DNA from: Stemphylium vesicarium
Taxonomy: Eukaryota; Ascomycota; Dothideomycetes; Pleosporales; Pleosporaceae
DNA length: 64,000 nucleotides
Assembly: GCA_004380135.1 (NCBI GenBank)
Contig: QXCR01000125.1
Coordinates: forward strand, 1 to 64,000
Direction: 5' to 3'
Shown: in pieces, positions 53,936 through 64,000 of the stretch
How the letters are laid out: every line of letters starts with the position of its first letter
Numbering within the stretch: position 1 is the first letter of the stretch
Translations under genes and position numbers: made by a program
Notes under the pieces: model-generated
What the model was told of the DNA's origin: nothing
The model's database searches: none
Seen by the model: only the letters and a program-made list of their open reading frames with translations

Positions 53936-54726
53936 AGGCTGTCATCCTTTGACGCAAGCGCGATACCCCCTGGAATAGTCTTTTTGTCTTTGTGGAATTG
54001 ACATCCTCCTCCAAACAATTTGCGGGCTGTCAAAGGGGACATATCACTTCTAACCCCTACAACTCCAGTTCCACCTACCTCAAAACCAACGTGTACCTCT
54101 CCCGCACCACAATCCTCGCCCTCCTCCCCCTTCCTTTGCCAACCACTCTCTCCTTCCTGCTCCACCTTTTCTCATATCCCTTCCCAACCCTATTGCTCTG
54201 ATCTACTTCGTTCTTACCCCACGTATCTCCATCATCGCTCCTCGTTTTCTGCGCCCGACGTTTCCTCCACCGACTATCCTTCCACCCCTCAACATATATC
54301 CACACCTGCCTCGCGATGCAGAAAAAAAACCATGGCTATACTATCTGCCTTGAGCTTGACATGCGTGGCGGGTATGTAGGAGAAGCTTGGGCGGGGGAGT
54401 GCGCTGAGGATGGCTATGGGAAGGGAGAGTACGCGTGCTAGGGCTGTGGTTGTTGCTGTCGTGTTCATTTTGAGGGGTGGTAGTTTGGTGATGTGAGAAG
54501 CAGGGAGGTGGGAAGATGAGGAGGATGGGGTATTTAAAGGGCTGAGAGGCGCGGAGAATCATTACATGATGAGGTGTTGGAAATGTGTGACGATGAGCGT
54601 ATGTGAGGTTGTTTTATTTTCGGACTGGATTGTTGGCGTATGGTACAGACAGTTGGCCTAGACTCTCATTTCAAGAATATCAGAAAAGGCGTCATTCAGT
54701 CATTTTGAACAAGAGAAAACTGCCCC
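53936..54726. other. Intergenic region between convergent genes
   Basis: About 790 bases; very C-rich on the plus strand from 54030 to 54330. A 59-codon minus-strand frame beginning at ATG 54471 is open but unsupported. No gene called. Confidence 0.4.
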
Positions 54727-55385
54727 TCAATCACGGCGTCTCCGACCAGGACTATCTTGTCTTCCCGTCGACCCACCACCACCCCGCCGTGGATCCCCAT
54801 ACAAAGGCCAATAACTAGCAAACCGATACCGCATCAAGCGTAGACTCTCCTCCACATCCTCAGGCCTAATCACAAGATCGCACTCCATCGTCATCGCCCC
54901 GGAGATATCTATGCTGGAATTAGTTTCTTCCCCTTCCTACTGCTAGAGGTTTTGGCAAGCATACCTTGATCGGGCATCCCTCCTTCCAGCCTATTCCTCT
55001 TCTTCATATGTCTGATCACGCGCGCACAAGCCTCGTCCCTGTGTTCCCCGCGCGTTAGCTCCGTGAGTGTGTCGATTGCGGTGAGAAGGTGATTGCCCCA
55101 GTTGTGGGTGTCGGGGTCGGGGAGGTAGCGTCCTGGGAAGGCGGAGGCTGGGGATGCGAGGTTCCAGTTTCGGGAGATGGAGGTGCGGAGACGTTTGATT
55201 TTGTATTGTGCGCTGTCGGAAAGGGTGTTAAAGGGGATGCAGGTGGGGGTTTGGTCTATCATGTCGTCTTGGGGGTCGGGTGTGGAGTCACTGCCGGTAG
55301 GAGGAATGTTACTGCCGTTCATGACGGTGCCGTCGGTAGTTCTTTTGTTGCCATTGATGGAGTTGGGATTGGCAGGGTTGGACAT
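54727..55385 (-). CDS. Small intact NW-module protein, two exons
   Basis: Exon 1 is 54965-55385 and exon 2 is 54727-54908; the intron 54909-54964 (GTATGC...ATAG, phase 1) has clear signals. Without splicing the frame ends after 158 codons; with it the product is about 200 residues. The N-terminus is Asn/Thr/Pro-rich and disordered. The module lies at about residues 60-125: SISRNWNLASPASAFPGRYL, then HNWGNHLLTAIDTLTEL and EACARVIRHMKKRN. It parallels NRNWRADSFRDFITPGTWLL...WSLKTLQALRNL of the decayed copy at 29.2 kb. Exon 2 adds a charged helix (EDVEESLRLMRYRFASYWPL) and an Arg/Gly-rich end. No stops or shifts: this copy appears functional. Function unknown. Confidence 0.75.
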
Positions 55386-55810
55386 GTCGTTGGTGTCGGT
55401 GGAACCCCTTATGACTGAAGTAGCAATGTGTTTATGCTGAACAACTCCGAATTGTCGATGCTTGATTTAGAGGTCGTCGACTGGTAGGATCTACGAATTC
55501 TTATTGCCTTCCAACAAAGTAGATTTTGGCAAACTGCAAGCTTGCTCGAATGTTCAGGTAGCGGCTCTTCCACCATCATCCAGGTAAAGTCTTCCAAAGA
55601 TTCTTCCTCTTCCCATGCGCCTCCATCGCCATCCTCGTCCGTATGGGGACCACGAATACCGTTAAAGCAGCTTTCAACATCGTGGCTTGATGCAGGATGT
55701 TCAATGATCTAATAGCCTACCATCGCCGCTCTGGTATTTGCTGAAACCAGCGTTCCCCGTAAAGCGCTTGAGCACAGCGCGGCGTTTTTGCTATCCAACG
55801 TCGCGCCGAC
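55386..55810. other. Intergenic region with an acidic open frame
   Basis: On the minus strand a frame is open from about 55708 to 55409 without an early Met; it reads HDVESCFNGIRGPHTDEDGD and then EEEESLEDFTWMMVEEPLPE, protein-like and acidic. It begins right after an ATTAG acceptor-like site. It may be an exon of an unrecognised gene or a remnant; the surrounding gene ends before it. Confidence 0.3.
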
Positions 55811-56295
55811 TCATGCGAATCTTCCATACTTGGCTTCTGTATCGGGATATACAGCACTCGCGGGCATTTCAATGGGCCGGGTGTCATCGAAGGTTGGCTG
55901 CGGCGCGTCAGTTTACTGATCCCACTTTTTCTCGTTTGAACAAAACTTACCGCCGCAACGTATCCGTCCAACTGCTGTGGAGGCTGCGGGCCAGGCCTCC
56001 CACTACCCTGCAGTTCCAAAGGCCCGTAATACCGTTGCTGACCGTGGAGCTCTTGCGGAATTTGTGGCCCAGTCGAGTTACTTTGCGCGTCTGCTGGCGC
56101 AGCATACGGTACCCCAACGAACGGCGTCTGCTCTTCCTGCATCCTGCGCATAGCCGCTTCGTGTCGCCGCTGCTTGCTGCATACTTTGCAGAAGATCATG
56201 GCGCAGAACACACCTGTTGTAACTAGAACAACAAGAGAAACAACGAGCATGATACCCACAGGGGTCAGTTCTGCGCGTCGCTGAATTGGCGCCAT
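55811..56295 (-). CDS. Small single-pass membrane protein
   Basis: Exon 1 is 55951-56295 and exon 2 is 55811-55897 (GTAAGT...GCAG, phase 0); about 143 residues. Residues ~14-38 form one hydrophobic helix (GIMLVVSLVVLVTTGVFCAM) followed by a Cys/Lys/Arg-rich juxtamembrane stretch (FCKVCSKQRRHEAAMRRMQE), so the tail probably faces the cytosol. The tail is Pro/Gln/Gly-rich and ends PIEMPASAVYPDTEAKYGRF, a C-terminus of the kind seen in many small fungal plasma-membrane proteins. Function unknown. The Met at 56295 (MAPIQRRAELTPVG) was preferred to the one 12 codons upstream because it sits directly before the anchor. Confidence 0.65.
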
Positions 56296-57300
56296 TATGC
56301 TGAGCGCTTTGTACGAGTGCCTGAACGTCAATGGGGGCGATCTTATGTGTAGTACTGCACAATTTGAGCTTGGGGTTTATTTGGACACGTCGAGTTGTCT
56401 ACAGCAGCTATGAGACGCGTATATGTCAGGACGCAGATCTTTTGTTGCAGCGCGGCGCAGCCTTGGTCGGCATGAAATGTGGAGGGGCTGAGCCATTGGG
56501 GGCCTGAAAGGTCATCGTACGGCTGATTCGCAAGTACCTGGTGACAAGCGCATGGCGTCCAGGCACGATATGTGACAGCTGTGGAAGCCTGAGTTGGACA
56601 GGACAGGACCATAGGAAACTTGCATGACGACAAGAAGCTGTGTGCAAGTACACTGAATGGCCGACCAGAGAGCCGACCAGCCAGAGATGAATGCTGAAGT
56701 TCTCTCCAAGGACAAACGGTGACCCAGGGTACTCGAGACTACCCCATCTCGTTGCATGGACGGTGGCTTATGCCGAGGCTGGAGGCTGGCACTCCCGATG
56801 ATCACAGTGGCACAGGTGCTGAAAAGTAGCGACGCTTCAGAATGTTGTTGGTACGGATAAGGGCCAGAGAGCCGCTTGGGTTAGCGCGGGTAGATGACGC
56901 GCGATTCGACCTAAGACAAGATGACGTCTATCATCGAGCTGGCCGCGCAAATTTAGATAACCCTGTAGACTCCATGTCTTGAAGCCGAAGCCTATTCTTT
57001 GTGTCAAGATTCGCAATGTTGCGGCAACGGTGAACTCCCTCTCTCAGTGCCAAGCTCGGCTACACTTCTCCCACGGTTGGACAGCGATCACGCGCCGACG
57101 CTGTACCACCTCACCCGCGCACTTTTCTGTCGTGTTTCGCACAATCGCACGTCTGATCTACCACGCTTTGCCTTGTCACATCGAGCGCGCAAGTCCTTAA
57201 CAAGAGACGATTGCGCGACAACACCCACCCCTTTCAACCCCCAGCCCGAGTATGCACTTGCCGTATCGACACATAAGACGTCAACATTGTAAAAAGCAAA
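56296..57300. other. Divergent intergenic region
   Basis: About 1 kb with both promoters. Several open frames of 70-97 codons on the minus strand show no domain features. No gene called. Confidence 0.4.
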
Positions 57301-58956
57301 ATGGATGAAGACCTACGCATTCTCGAGGTACGTATTCAAGGGTATGGATTGGTTGCGCAACTCCGCTAACAGCAACGCGACCCACAGGAGGAATACTGTC
57401 CACCAATCGACCCCACACTCCTCTACACGATTTACTCCGACTATGCAGGAGAGCCAGATGCGGTCGCCCGAACCAAGGAACTACTCGATCCCCTGAAGGC
57501 CACGGCTGAAGTGGAAGCTCTCACCAACTTCGATCCCTCTGGTAGTAGTGGGGGCGCCGTACAAGACAGCCCAGGCAACCACAGCACAGACGCAGATTCT
57601 TGGGCCTCGCAGACGGTAACTACAGAGCAATCGAGCCTCTCAAATGACTTTTCTATACTCAGCGTTGGTGGGAGATCTGGAAGCCCAGATGCATTTGAGA
57701 ACGGATACTACAAGGATACCGAGCAATTCGATGTCCCGACCAAGGAACTCTTGCTCGCTGAGACATTCCCAGGTCTGCGCCCCGCCCAGGTCTCGTACAC
57801 GCTGAAGAAGTGCGGATACGATTACGACAAGGCGACGGATGAGCTGCTCAACCAAGTCTTCTTTGACGACACCAGGAAAAGCCCCACCGAGGAAGGGCCA
57901 GTTGCCAAGGGCATCGATGCCTTCTCTGAAGACCACCATCTGCCACAGAGGGGAAAGAAGGGCAAGGCTAAGAAGAAACAGAGAGTGTCTTTGAGTGAGC
58001 TAGGCACTAATCACTTTGTGGAATCAGATGCGCCGGCAAATCGCTGGCAGAACACGAGCCGCGATGTAGACTTTGTCACGTCGCGAACAGGTGCGTCCGC
58101 AAAGACAGTATCCTCGCTCTACCACGCGAACGGGGCATCTCTATCGGCTACGGTGTTGGCGATTGTGAGAAAGGACATTGAGGCGCACAAGAAGGACCAG
58201 CAGCCCGACGCTGCGCTAGTGCAAGACGCAATCATGCTCAACGAAGGCTTTCCTTCTATGGACTTGGAGTACGCACTTGCGATTGTGCGCCTCACTGCAC
58301 CATCGACAAGAAAGGCCCAGGAACTCGCCAAATCCCTCACTCAGCAACCCGCGAGCGAAACCGGCGGCAAAGGCGGTATCAAGCTCGATCTACGATACGC
58401 TCCAGTCGATCTGTCTGACCCCTCCGAAGCGTCGAAGCTCCCCGCCCTTACACCCTCTGCCCGACCACGCGACGCCGTCTCTACTGCGGCTGCTCGAAAC
58501 GATGCATTCGGAAAGGCGTCTGGCGCCTATCGCAGGGGCAAATCTACACCACTTATGAGGCAAGCGGCGGCGTACTATGCGCAAGAAGGTCGCGATCTCA
58601 ACGCCAACCTCAAAGCGATGAGCGCAGCCGAGGCCGACGCATTCGTATCATCACAATCAGGAGCCGAATACCTTGATCTTCATGGTGTCACAGTTGCGGA
58701 TGCGATTAGGATAGCAAAGCAACGCACACAAGCTTGGTGGAACGGCCTTGGGGAGCGAAGGATACGTGAGTGGAGTGGCCCTGGCCGGAGAGGTGGGGGT
58801 GAGGTGTACAGGATCGTCACTGGTCTGGGCAGGCACAGCGAAGGTGGTCGGGGCAAGTTGGGACCTGCAGTGCTGAAGACACTAGTAAATGAGGGTTGGA
58901 AGGTTGAGGCTGAACCTGGCGAGCTATATGTCACAGGTTTAGCCAGGCGGAGATGA
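57301..58956 (+). CDS. CUE-like plus Smr domain protein (Cue2-type)
   Basis: Exon 1 is 57301-57327 (MDEDLRILE), then a 60-nt intron (GTACGT...ACAG) and exon 2 57388-58956; about 531 residues. A ubiquitin-binding CUE-like helical unit is at residues ~125-170 (KELLLAETFPGLRPAQVSYT, LKKCGYDYDKATDELLNQVF). A basic linker KKGKAKKKQR and a helical region with a second degenerate unit follow. The C-terminal Smr domain has YLDLHGVTVADAIRIAKQRT (LDLHG motif) and YRIVTGLGRHSEGGRGKLGP (TGxGxHS...G motif), the signature of Smr nucleases. In yeast, Cue2 cleaves mRNA at collided ribosomes in no-go decay, so the same role is likely by homology of architecture. The HBS1 gene of this window acts in the same pathway. 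Confidence 0.85.
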
Positions 58957-60103
58957 GGATCTACTGGCTTTGGAAGGATCTACTGTGCGTTGGCTATTTC
59001 TGTTTCGATGTCTTGTCAATATACCCTGGCGTAGGTGCGAAGCGTGCAACCTTGAGCGACGACAAATGAACCAGATACTTGAAATGCCTTGGAACTCCAC
59101 GCTCTTCTGACTTCAGTTGGACCTTTTAGTGCTAGCGTCGCGCTAAGTTTTAAGCTTCTTCTAACCCCGCTAGCCTCCCGCCTCCCCATCGTCCAGTTCC
59201 TCGATGCAGGCCAGAACAAATCTCGAAACACTCAACGACATGTCAAAAAGTCTCTCCTACATGAACGGTCACAGTGGCCAGGCCGAACTACTGCTCTGCC
59301 CGGGTTTCGAAACCCAAACGCGCGTTTTCCACTCGGAGTTTTGACCTGCCGTCGTTTCATAGATGCTGCGACAGAACCAGCAACACCATTAGGGTGCGGG
59401 TGTCGATTTCAGGTAAGGATGTACTCACCATCAAAAGGTGAGTATACAGTCCTACCACGACATGTCTGTAGCGCACTCCTCGTGACAAGTTGAGATAGCA
59501 GCTCGGTCTTCACTACATTGGAAGAGCATCGTATAAAATGTCAAAGCCGCAATACTGTCGACTCGGTCATAGTGTGAAAGTTCATAGTCGCCCTTCAGTA
59601 CGACCATTCCTGTGTATATTGTGGAGCTCACCACACTCCCAACGTTTCGCCCTCCACACTTTCCAGTCGCAGACTAGACACACAGCAGCCGCCGCGTACC
59701 ACTATGCCTGCTTTCCAGGGCACCTGTCCAGCTTCCTAGCACGCTTTTGCAACAGCTTCACAACGGTTTGTCGTCAGGATCGACAAAACGATCGACCGAG
59801 GGGCCAGAACACGTCAACCTTTTGATACCGGACGTGCGCTCCCCCGATCGGCCCTTTCCCACTACAAGATCGATATATAGAGAAGACTGTTGGACGTAGT
59901 TGGGATTCTTCAGTTCGATACTCATTGAGCAGTTCAGTCCTACGGTTTTCATACATCATCAACCCGCCTTTCTCTGTACATCTTGCTGCTAGCCGGCTTT
60001 CGCTTCTCAACTGTTTATATATTCTTTCTCTACTATTCTCTACTGCCGGACAGTCTCCTTTCAGTCTCTATCACCAATCTTTTTATTCATATATTCAGCA
60101 AAT
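58957..60103. other. Intergenic region
   Basis: About 1.15 kb; the right end is a CT-rich leader (59990-60070) typical of highly expressed fungal genes. No gene seen. Confidence 0.4.
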
Positions 60104-61493
60104 ATGAAGTTCGACTCTAGCATCCTCATCGCCTCTCTGGCAGCTTCCGCTATTGCGGCTCCCGCTCCTTACCCCAACTACGCTGCTGCTAAGCGCTACG
60201 TTGTAAGATACACCTTTCTTTCCAAGCCCTTTGGCTGGCCTGACTATGCCATCGCTAACGATTACAGGATACCACTGGAAGCCAAAAGCTCCCAGCTCAC
60301 TTCATCTCGACTGTTCGCAAGCTGTCTGGCGAGAAGATCAAGACTAAGCGCCAACTTGACCAGCTTCTTGGCGGCCTTACCGGTGGCGCCGGCGGTGGTG
60401 CTGGAGGTGCCGCTGGCGGTGCAGGTGGCCTTAGTGACCTTCTTGGTGGCCTCGGCGGCGGTGCTGCTGGTGGAGCTGGTGGCGCTGGCGGTGCCGGTGC
60501 CGGTGCTGCTGGAGGTGCTGGAGGACTCGGTGACCTTCTTGGTGGACTTGGTGGTGGGGCTGGTGGTGGTAGCAAAGGTGGCAACGCCGCTGCTTCCACC
60601 ACTGCTGCTGCCGCTGGCGCAGTGCAGACTCCTGCAGCTGGTGCTGCTAATGGCCAAGCTGGAGCTGCCGGTGCCGCTGGTTCTGCAAACGGTCAGGCTG
60701 GTGCTGGAGCTGCGGGAGCAGCTGGTCTCAATGTAAGCCCCTCATGATCTAGAGTTCCAAATATTCATACTAATATCACATAGGGTGCTGGTGCCGCCAA
60801 CAACGGTACTGCAGCAGCGGGTGGAAACACTGCCGTCAACGGCCAGGGCCAACTTGTCGGATCCGCAGGTCAGGGTCAGCTTCAGCAAGGTGGTGCTGCT
60901 GGCCAAAATCAGCAGGGCGCTGGACAAACTCAACAAGGTACCGGCCAGACCCAGCAGGGCGCGGGTCAACTTCAGCAAGGTGCTGGCCAAACTCAGCAGG
61001 GTGCCGGTCAAACCCAGCAAGGTGCAGGCCAGCTTCAGCAAGGTGCTGGTGCGGCTAACGGCCAGGGTGCTGGTACGTCTCTTTCCGCATCTCAGATTCA
61101 AAGCCGTATACTAACTTCTCCCAAGCAGCAGGTCAAACCGCTGGTGTAGGTGCTGGTGCTGGTGCTGGTGCCGTCGGTGCTGGTACTGGTTCTGCTGCCG
61201 GCCAGGGACAGGCTGGATCGGCTGCTGGCTCGGCTACTGGTGCTCAGCAAGGTCAAGGTCAAGGCCAACTTCAGCAAGCTGGTCAGTCTACCACTGGAAC
61301 CGTTGATACTGGTGCTGGCGCTGGTGCTGCTGGAACTGGCGCTGCCAACGGCAACGGTGCTGCTTCTAACTCTGGTGCTTCTACTGGTGCTGGATCTTCC
61401 GCGTCTGATGGCCAGTCTCAGGGTCAGGGTCAGGGATCTACCTCAGCTGGTGACGCTGACTCTGCGCTCGCTGACTCTCAGGAGGAGGACTAG
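60104..61493 (+). CDS. Secreted Gly/Ala/Gln-rich repeat protein (cell-wall type)
   Basis: Four exons: 60104-60202, 60268-60732, 60784-61072, 61129-61493; about 405 residues. Starts with a signal peptide (MKFDSSILIASLAASAIAAP, cleavage near residue 18-20). Dibasic sites AAKRYV and KTKRQL are possible Kex2 cleavage points. After these come Gly/Ala blocks built on GGLxDLLGGLGGGAGG, then a perfect seven-residue repeat array at 60901-61047 (GQTQQGA-type, seven units), then Gly/Ala/Ser/Gln-rich sequence and an acidic end (ADSALADSQEED). All introns are needed, because stops occur in each. No catalytic domain and no GPI signal are visible. Likely a structural surface or matrix protein; this is inference from composition. 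Confidence 0.85.
60901..61047 (+). repeat. 21-base coding tandem repeat, seven units
   Basis: Seven consecutive 21-base units encode Gly-Gln-(Thr/Leu/Asn)-Gln-Gln-Gly-(Ala/Thr). Variation is mostly at third codon positions and at the Thr/Leu position (order N,T,T,L,T,T,L), so the array has been diversifying under protein-level constraint. Confidence 0.9.
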
Positions 61494-62576
61494 ATTCGTT
61501 TCCGACCTATCTCTTCTGGATAGCTGAATAGGGGTAGTGGGTGGGGGTGAAATGGCCAATGCGATGCTGACCTATAGAATTGGCTGGCAAAGATGATGGT
61601 GTGGGAGTCCAAAACGTAAAATTTGAATAGTATTCTGGGGGATATGAAATGGAGTTGGATGGGGGGTTTGTGATACCTGGTTTAGTGTTCATCAGAGCAT
61701 AGACAATAAACAATCGCTTTTGCCTAGCTTCAATGAATCCTACATCTTCCTCGGTCCATCACACTGGTATTTGACTACTGTCTCTCTGACTAATTCCGAC
61801 ATAACAGTCTCCAAGCAGCAGTCGGGCTTTTTCCCCTTTCACTAACCCATGAGAAAGTGATACCTAGCAAGATTGTATATTTCCCGCCTTTCTTTTCACC
61901 CTCTCATCTTCGTTTTTCCTTCTTTTTGAATACCCATCTTCCCATCGTTTCAACTTTCATCCTGTGCAGTCTTCATCATTGTGCTGTAATGTTGCACCCC
62001 CACTGAATGCGCTTCCGCGCCTTGATAACCACCCTCTATATCTCTTTTCGCGCTGTACCTTCACGAGGTTCTTTTTTTTTAGTTCTTTTTCCCCAGCTCC
62101 TGAGACTGCATGATAAACAGGCGCAGAGATGGGGTTGATATTATTATCATGTTCGTCAAGGAAGGGAAGGGGCGGGATGGTTTAAGATATAGAGGAAGTA
62201 GCTTAGATATAGGGGGGCCACATAGTGTCGAATTAGATAGAAAAGATGAAGAGTGATAGTCCAAAAAGAAAAGAGACGGGGGTAGATTTGACACGTGGGT
62301 GGAATTGCTGCAAAGACGAAAAGAGAAGAAAGGGTCGAGACTGCTGTGTGAGATAAAGAATGTTTTACTTGTGAGTAAAAAGAGAGATACTTATGTAGAC
62401 ATATATATATACGTGTATACGCCGAAAAATGCAGAACGCGGGGAAATATCATAAAAAAAACCTGCATCTGCGCCTCGCGATATCGTCTTTTCCCCACAAC
62501 CACCATGCTCATTAACAATCATTCTCATATCCATAAAGCGGCGTATTCGTTAAGAAAAACCATCCCTCCACCCTTT

Positions 62577-62611
<35 letters not shown>

Positions 62612-62622
62612 GACACAGCCCC
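61494..62622. other. Intergenic region between convergent genes
   Basis: About 1.1 kb, AT-richer than average, with poly-T near 62070 and an AT dinucleotide run near 62400. No gene seen. Confidence 0.4.
62579..62608. repeat. (AC)15 microsatellite
   Basis: A perfect 30-base AC dinucleotide run just downstream of the GH5 stop codon; likely polymorphic among strains. Confidence 0.9.
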
Positions 62623-64000
62623 CTACAACAATCTCATCGCACTACCATTCCCCCTCTTGTAAACCTCACTCAGCCCCTCAAAAGAATCCAGACTCTCCAC
62701 ACCACCACCAGGACAGCTCCAATCGCGATCATACGCCTTATCGGGTAAGATGCCCGCCTCCCTGCCGCGTCGATAACTCCACTGCGTGCTACTCTCCGTC
62801 TCCCAAGTCCAGTAAAACCAGCCCCAACCAGCTTCAAACGCGTCCATCTGGCCAATGGCAAACTGATACAACCACTTCTTGTACTGATCGGTGTAGGACC
62901 CGGGGTCCGCATTCGCCTGGTCACACGAGCACTCTGCGGACTCCAGCGGACACTGTGGCGCAAGCACGGCGCCGGATTTGCCCTCGACGGATTGCAGGGT
63001 GCCTTCCCAGCGGGTGCCTGTGTTGACGTTGTTGATGTACTTTGTGCAGTCTGTGTCAGCCTGTGACCACTCGCCGCACATGGTTGGACCGAAACCGGTC
63101 TTGGTGTTCATGCTGCGTTTAGATTGTTGGGTCCAGGCTTCGCAGGCAAAGTTTAGCTTGTCGCGGTGCTTGAGCTTGATTTGGTCCGTGTTGAAGATTA
63201 CGTATTGGTGCACGTCGAGGAGGAGCTTGTCGTTGCCTTGGAGCACGCCTTGCCAGTTGTCGAGGCCCATGAAGCCGTCGCCGAAGACGATGACGCCTTT
63301 TATCCCGTCGGCGCGGATCTGGTCGATGGCTTTTTGAGACCATTCGACTACTTTTTGCGTGTCGAGTTCGACGTTGCGCGGCTCATTGACGAGGCCGTAC
63401 ATTGTCACTACGTTCTTGTAGCGGTCTTGTGCGAAGAAGACGGAGAGTTTGTGGTGTACGTCTAGAGTGCGTTGGGCGTTCTGATCGCCGTTGGTGCCAT
63501 TGAGCCAATTGATTTGCCCTTGGCGACCGGAATGGTTCCATCCATTTTGACTACCGGGCGCGCCGTGGAGATCGAGGTTCACGCGGAGACCGTTTTGTCG
63601 GCAGTATTCGATGCCGCGGAGTAGGTAGCGCCATGATATTTGTGGTACGTATACATCGTCATCGTAGGTTTGGACTATCCAGTAGCCAAACGGAAAGCGC
63701 ACGTGATCCATGCCAGCTTCCCGAATCTCTTTAAAGGTCTGCTTGGTGATGAAGGATGAATAGTGCTTTTCCATCGTCGCCGCAGCCTTGGCGGGACCGA
63801 GCTTGCTGAGAAATGTCCATTCATCGACGACATTGTCTTTGGACCCGAACTGCGAAAAGAAGGATGGCGTAATGAAGGGCTCCAGGTTCAGCCACCCACC
63901 GACATTGACGCCTCTGATAGGCATCTTGCCATACTCGAACTCGTCTGACAGCTTTGGTACCGATGGGTTCGCTTGGACGTCATCGTCCCACGAGGAGTTG
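62623..64000 (-). CDS. GH5 glucan exo-1,3-beta-glucosidase, 5' end beyond the window
   Basis: Family GH5 exo-beta-1,3-glucanase of the membrane-anchored ExgD-like type. The frame continues past the Met at 63924 to the edge without a stop (SSWDDDVQANPSVPKLSDEF precedes it), so the N-terminal anchor is missing from the window. Landmarks: RGVNVGGWLNLEPFITPSFF, MDHVRFPFGYWIVQ, LRVNLDLHGAPGSQNGWNHS, the acid/base Glu in MYGLVNEPRN, VHQYVIFN, the nucleophile Glu in TMCGEWSQADTDC, and the aromatic GWGWFYWTWETE near the end. At least 459 residues are present. It would trim cell-wall beta-1,3-glucan. Low-complexity AC repeat sits immediately beyond its stop. Confidence 0.93.
   Translation of the reverse strand, partial: NSSWDDDVQANPSVPKLSDEFEYGKMPIRGVNVGGWLNLEPFITPSFFSQFGSKDNVVDEWTFLSKLGPAKAAATMEKHYSSFITKQTFKEIREAGMDHVRFPFGYWIVQTYDDDVYVPQISWRYLLRGIEYCRQNGLRVNLDLHGAPGSQNGWNHSGRQGQINWLNGTNGDQNAQRTLDVHHKLSVFFAQDRYKNVVTMYGLVNEPRNVELDTQKVVEWSQKAIDQIRADGIKGVIVFGDGFMGLDNWQGVLQGNDKLLLDVHQYVIFNTDQIKLKHRDKLNFACEAWTQQSKRSMNTKTGFGPTMCGEWSQADTDCTKYINNVNTGTRWEGTLQSVEGKSGAVLAPQCPLESAECSCDQANADPGSYTDQYKKWLYQFAIGQMDAFEAGWGWFYWTWETESSTQWSYRRGREAGILPDKAYDRDWSCPGGGVESLDSFEGLSEVYKRGNGSAMRLL

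Noticed and set aside
54293..54471. 59-codon minus-strand frame with hydrophobic N-terminus resembling a secreted peptide
   Set aside because: C-rich skewed DNA gives Pro/Thr/Ser/Leu frames in several phases here; no cysteine pattern or splice support.
60262..60657. Minus-strand Ser/Thr-rich frame opposite the Gly-rich gene
   Set aside because: Antisense of Gly/Ala codons; the sense strand has a signal peptide and consistent introns.
1..64000. tRNA or rRNA genes and CRISPR arrays
   Set aside because: I looked for GGTTCGA-type B-box sequences, clover-leaf arms and regularly spaced repeats on both strands and found none that held up; a tRNA-finding program could still reveal one.

Overview
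The window looks like nuclear DNA of a filamentous ascomycete (Pezizomycotina, most likely Dothideomycetes/Pleosporales by overall gene character; the order is inference). Genes are dense and lie on both strands. Introns are mostly 48-120 nt with GT..AG ends, and the proteins are eukaryotic: Tim17, Hbs1, PP2A activator, Trk transporter, dynamin-like GTPase, GT32. There is no operon structure, CRISPR array or recognisable rRNA/tRNA gene. All exon boundaries were derived by hand from splice signals and reading-frame continuity.

Layout. 0-28 kb is conserved core: a cytochrome P450, a Pro/Ala-rich small protein, ribosome-rescue GTPase HBS1, PP2A activator RRD1, a Cys/His-rich nuclear-type protein, an acidic/basic low-complexity tail-anchored protein, a Trk-type K+ transporter, two unknown proteins, TIM17 and a dynamin-like GTPase. 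28.3-36 kb is an accessory island. It opens with an AT-rich transposon-like remnant, followed by four degenerate genes, all on the minus strand, each carrying one or two copies of the same ~60-75 residue module (here called the NW module). Intact single-copy relatives lie on either side, at 20.7-22.0 kb and 54.7-55.4 kb, also on the minus strand. 36.8-46.6 kb returns to ordinary genes: an unknown membrane-associated protein, three alpha/beta hydrolases (one Ayg1-like) and a Golgi-type GT32 glycosyltransferase. 46.9-52.1 kb holds two head-to-head paralogues with a Gfd2/YDR514C-like RNase-H-fold domain plus zinc knuckle; one keeps the acidic catalytic-type residues and the other has lost them. 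52.6-64 kb contains an F-box-like protein, the small intact NW-module gene, a one-pass membrane protein, a CUE+Smr (Cue2-like) protein, a secreted Gly/Ala/Gln repeat protein and the 3' part of a GH5 exo-1,3-beta-glucanase that runs off the right edge.

How genes work together. HBS1 and the Cue2-like Smr protein both belong to the pathway acting on stalled ribosomes, but they are 51 kb apart and nothing shows co-regulation. TIM17, RRD1 and HBS1 are housekeeping. The most unusual content is the NW-module family: nine modules in six loci within 35 kb, four of them decaying by in-frame stop codons with almost no frameshifts.
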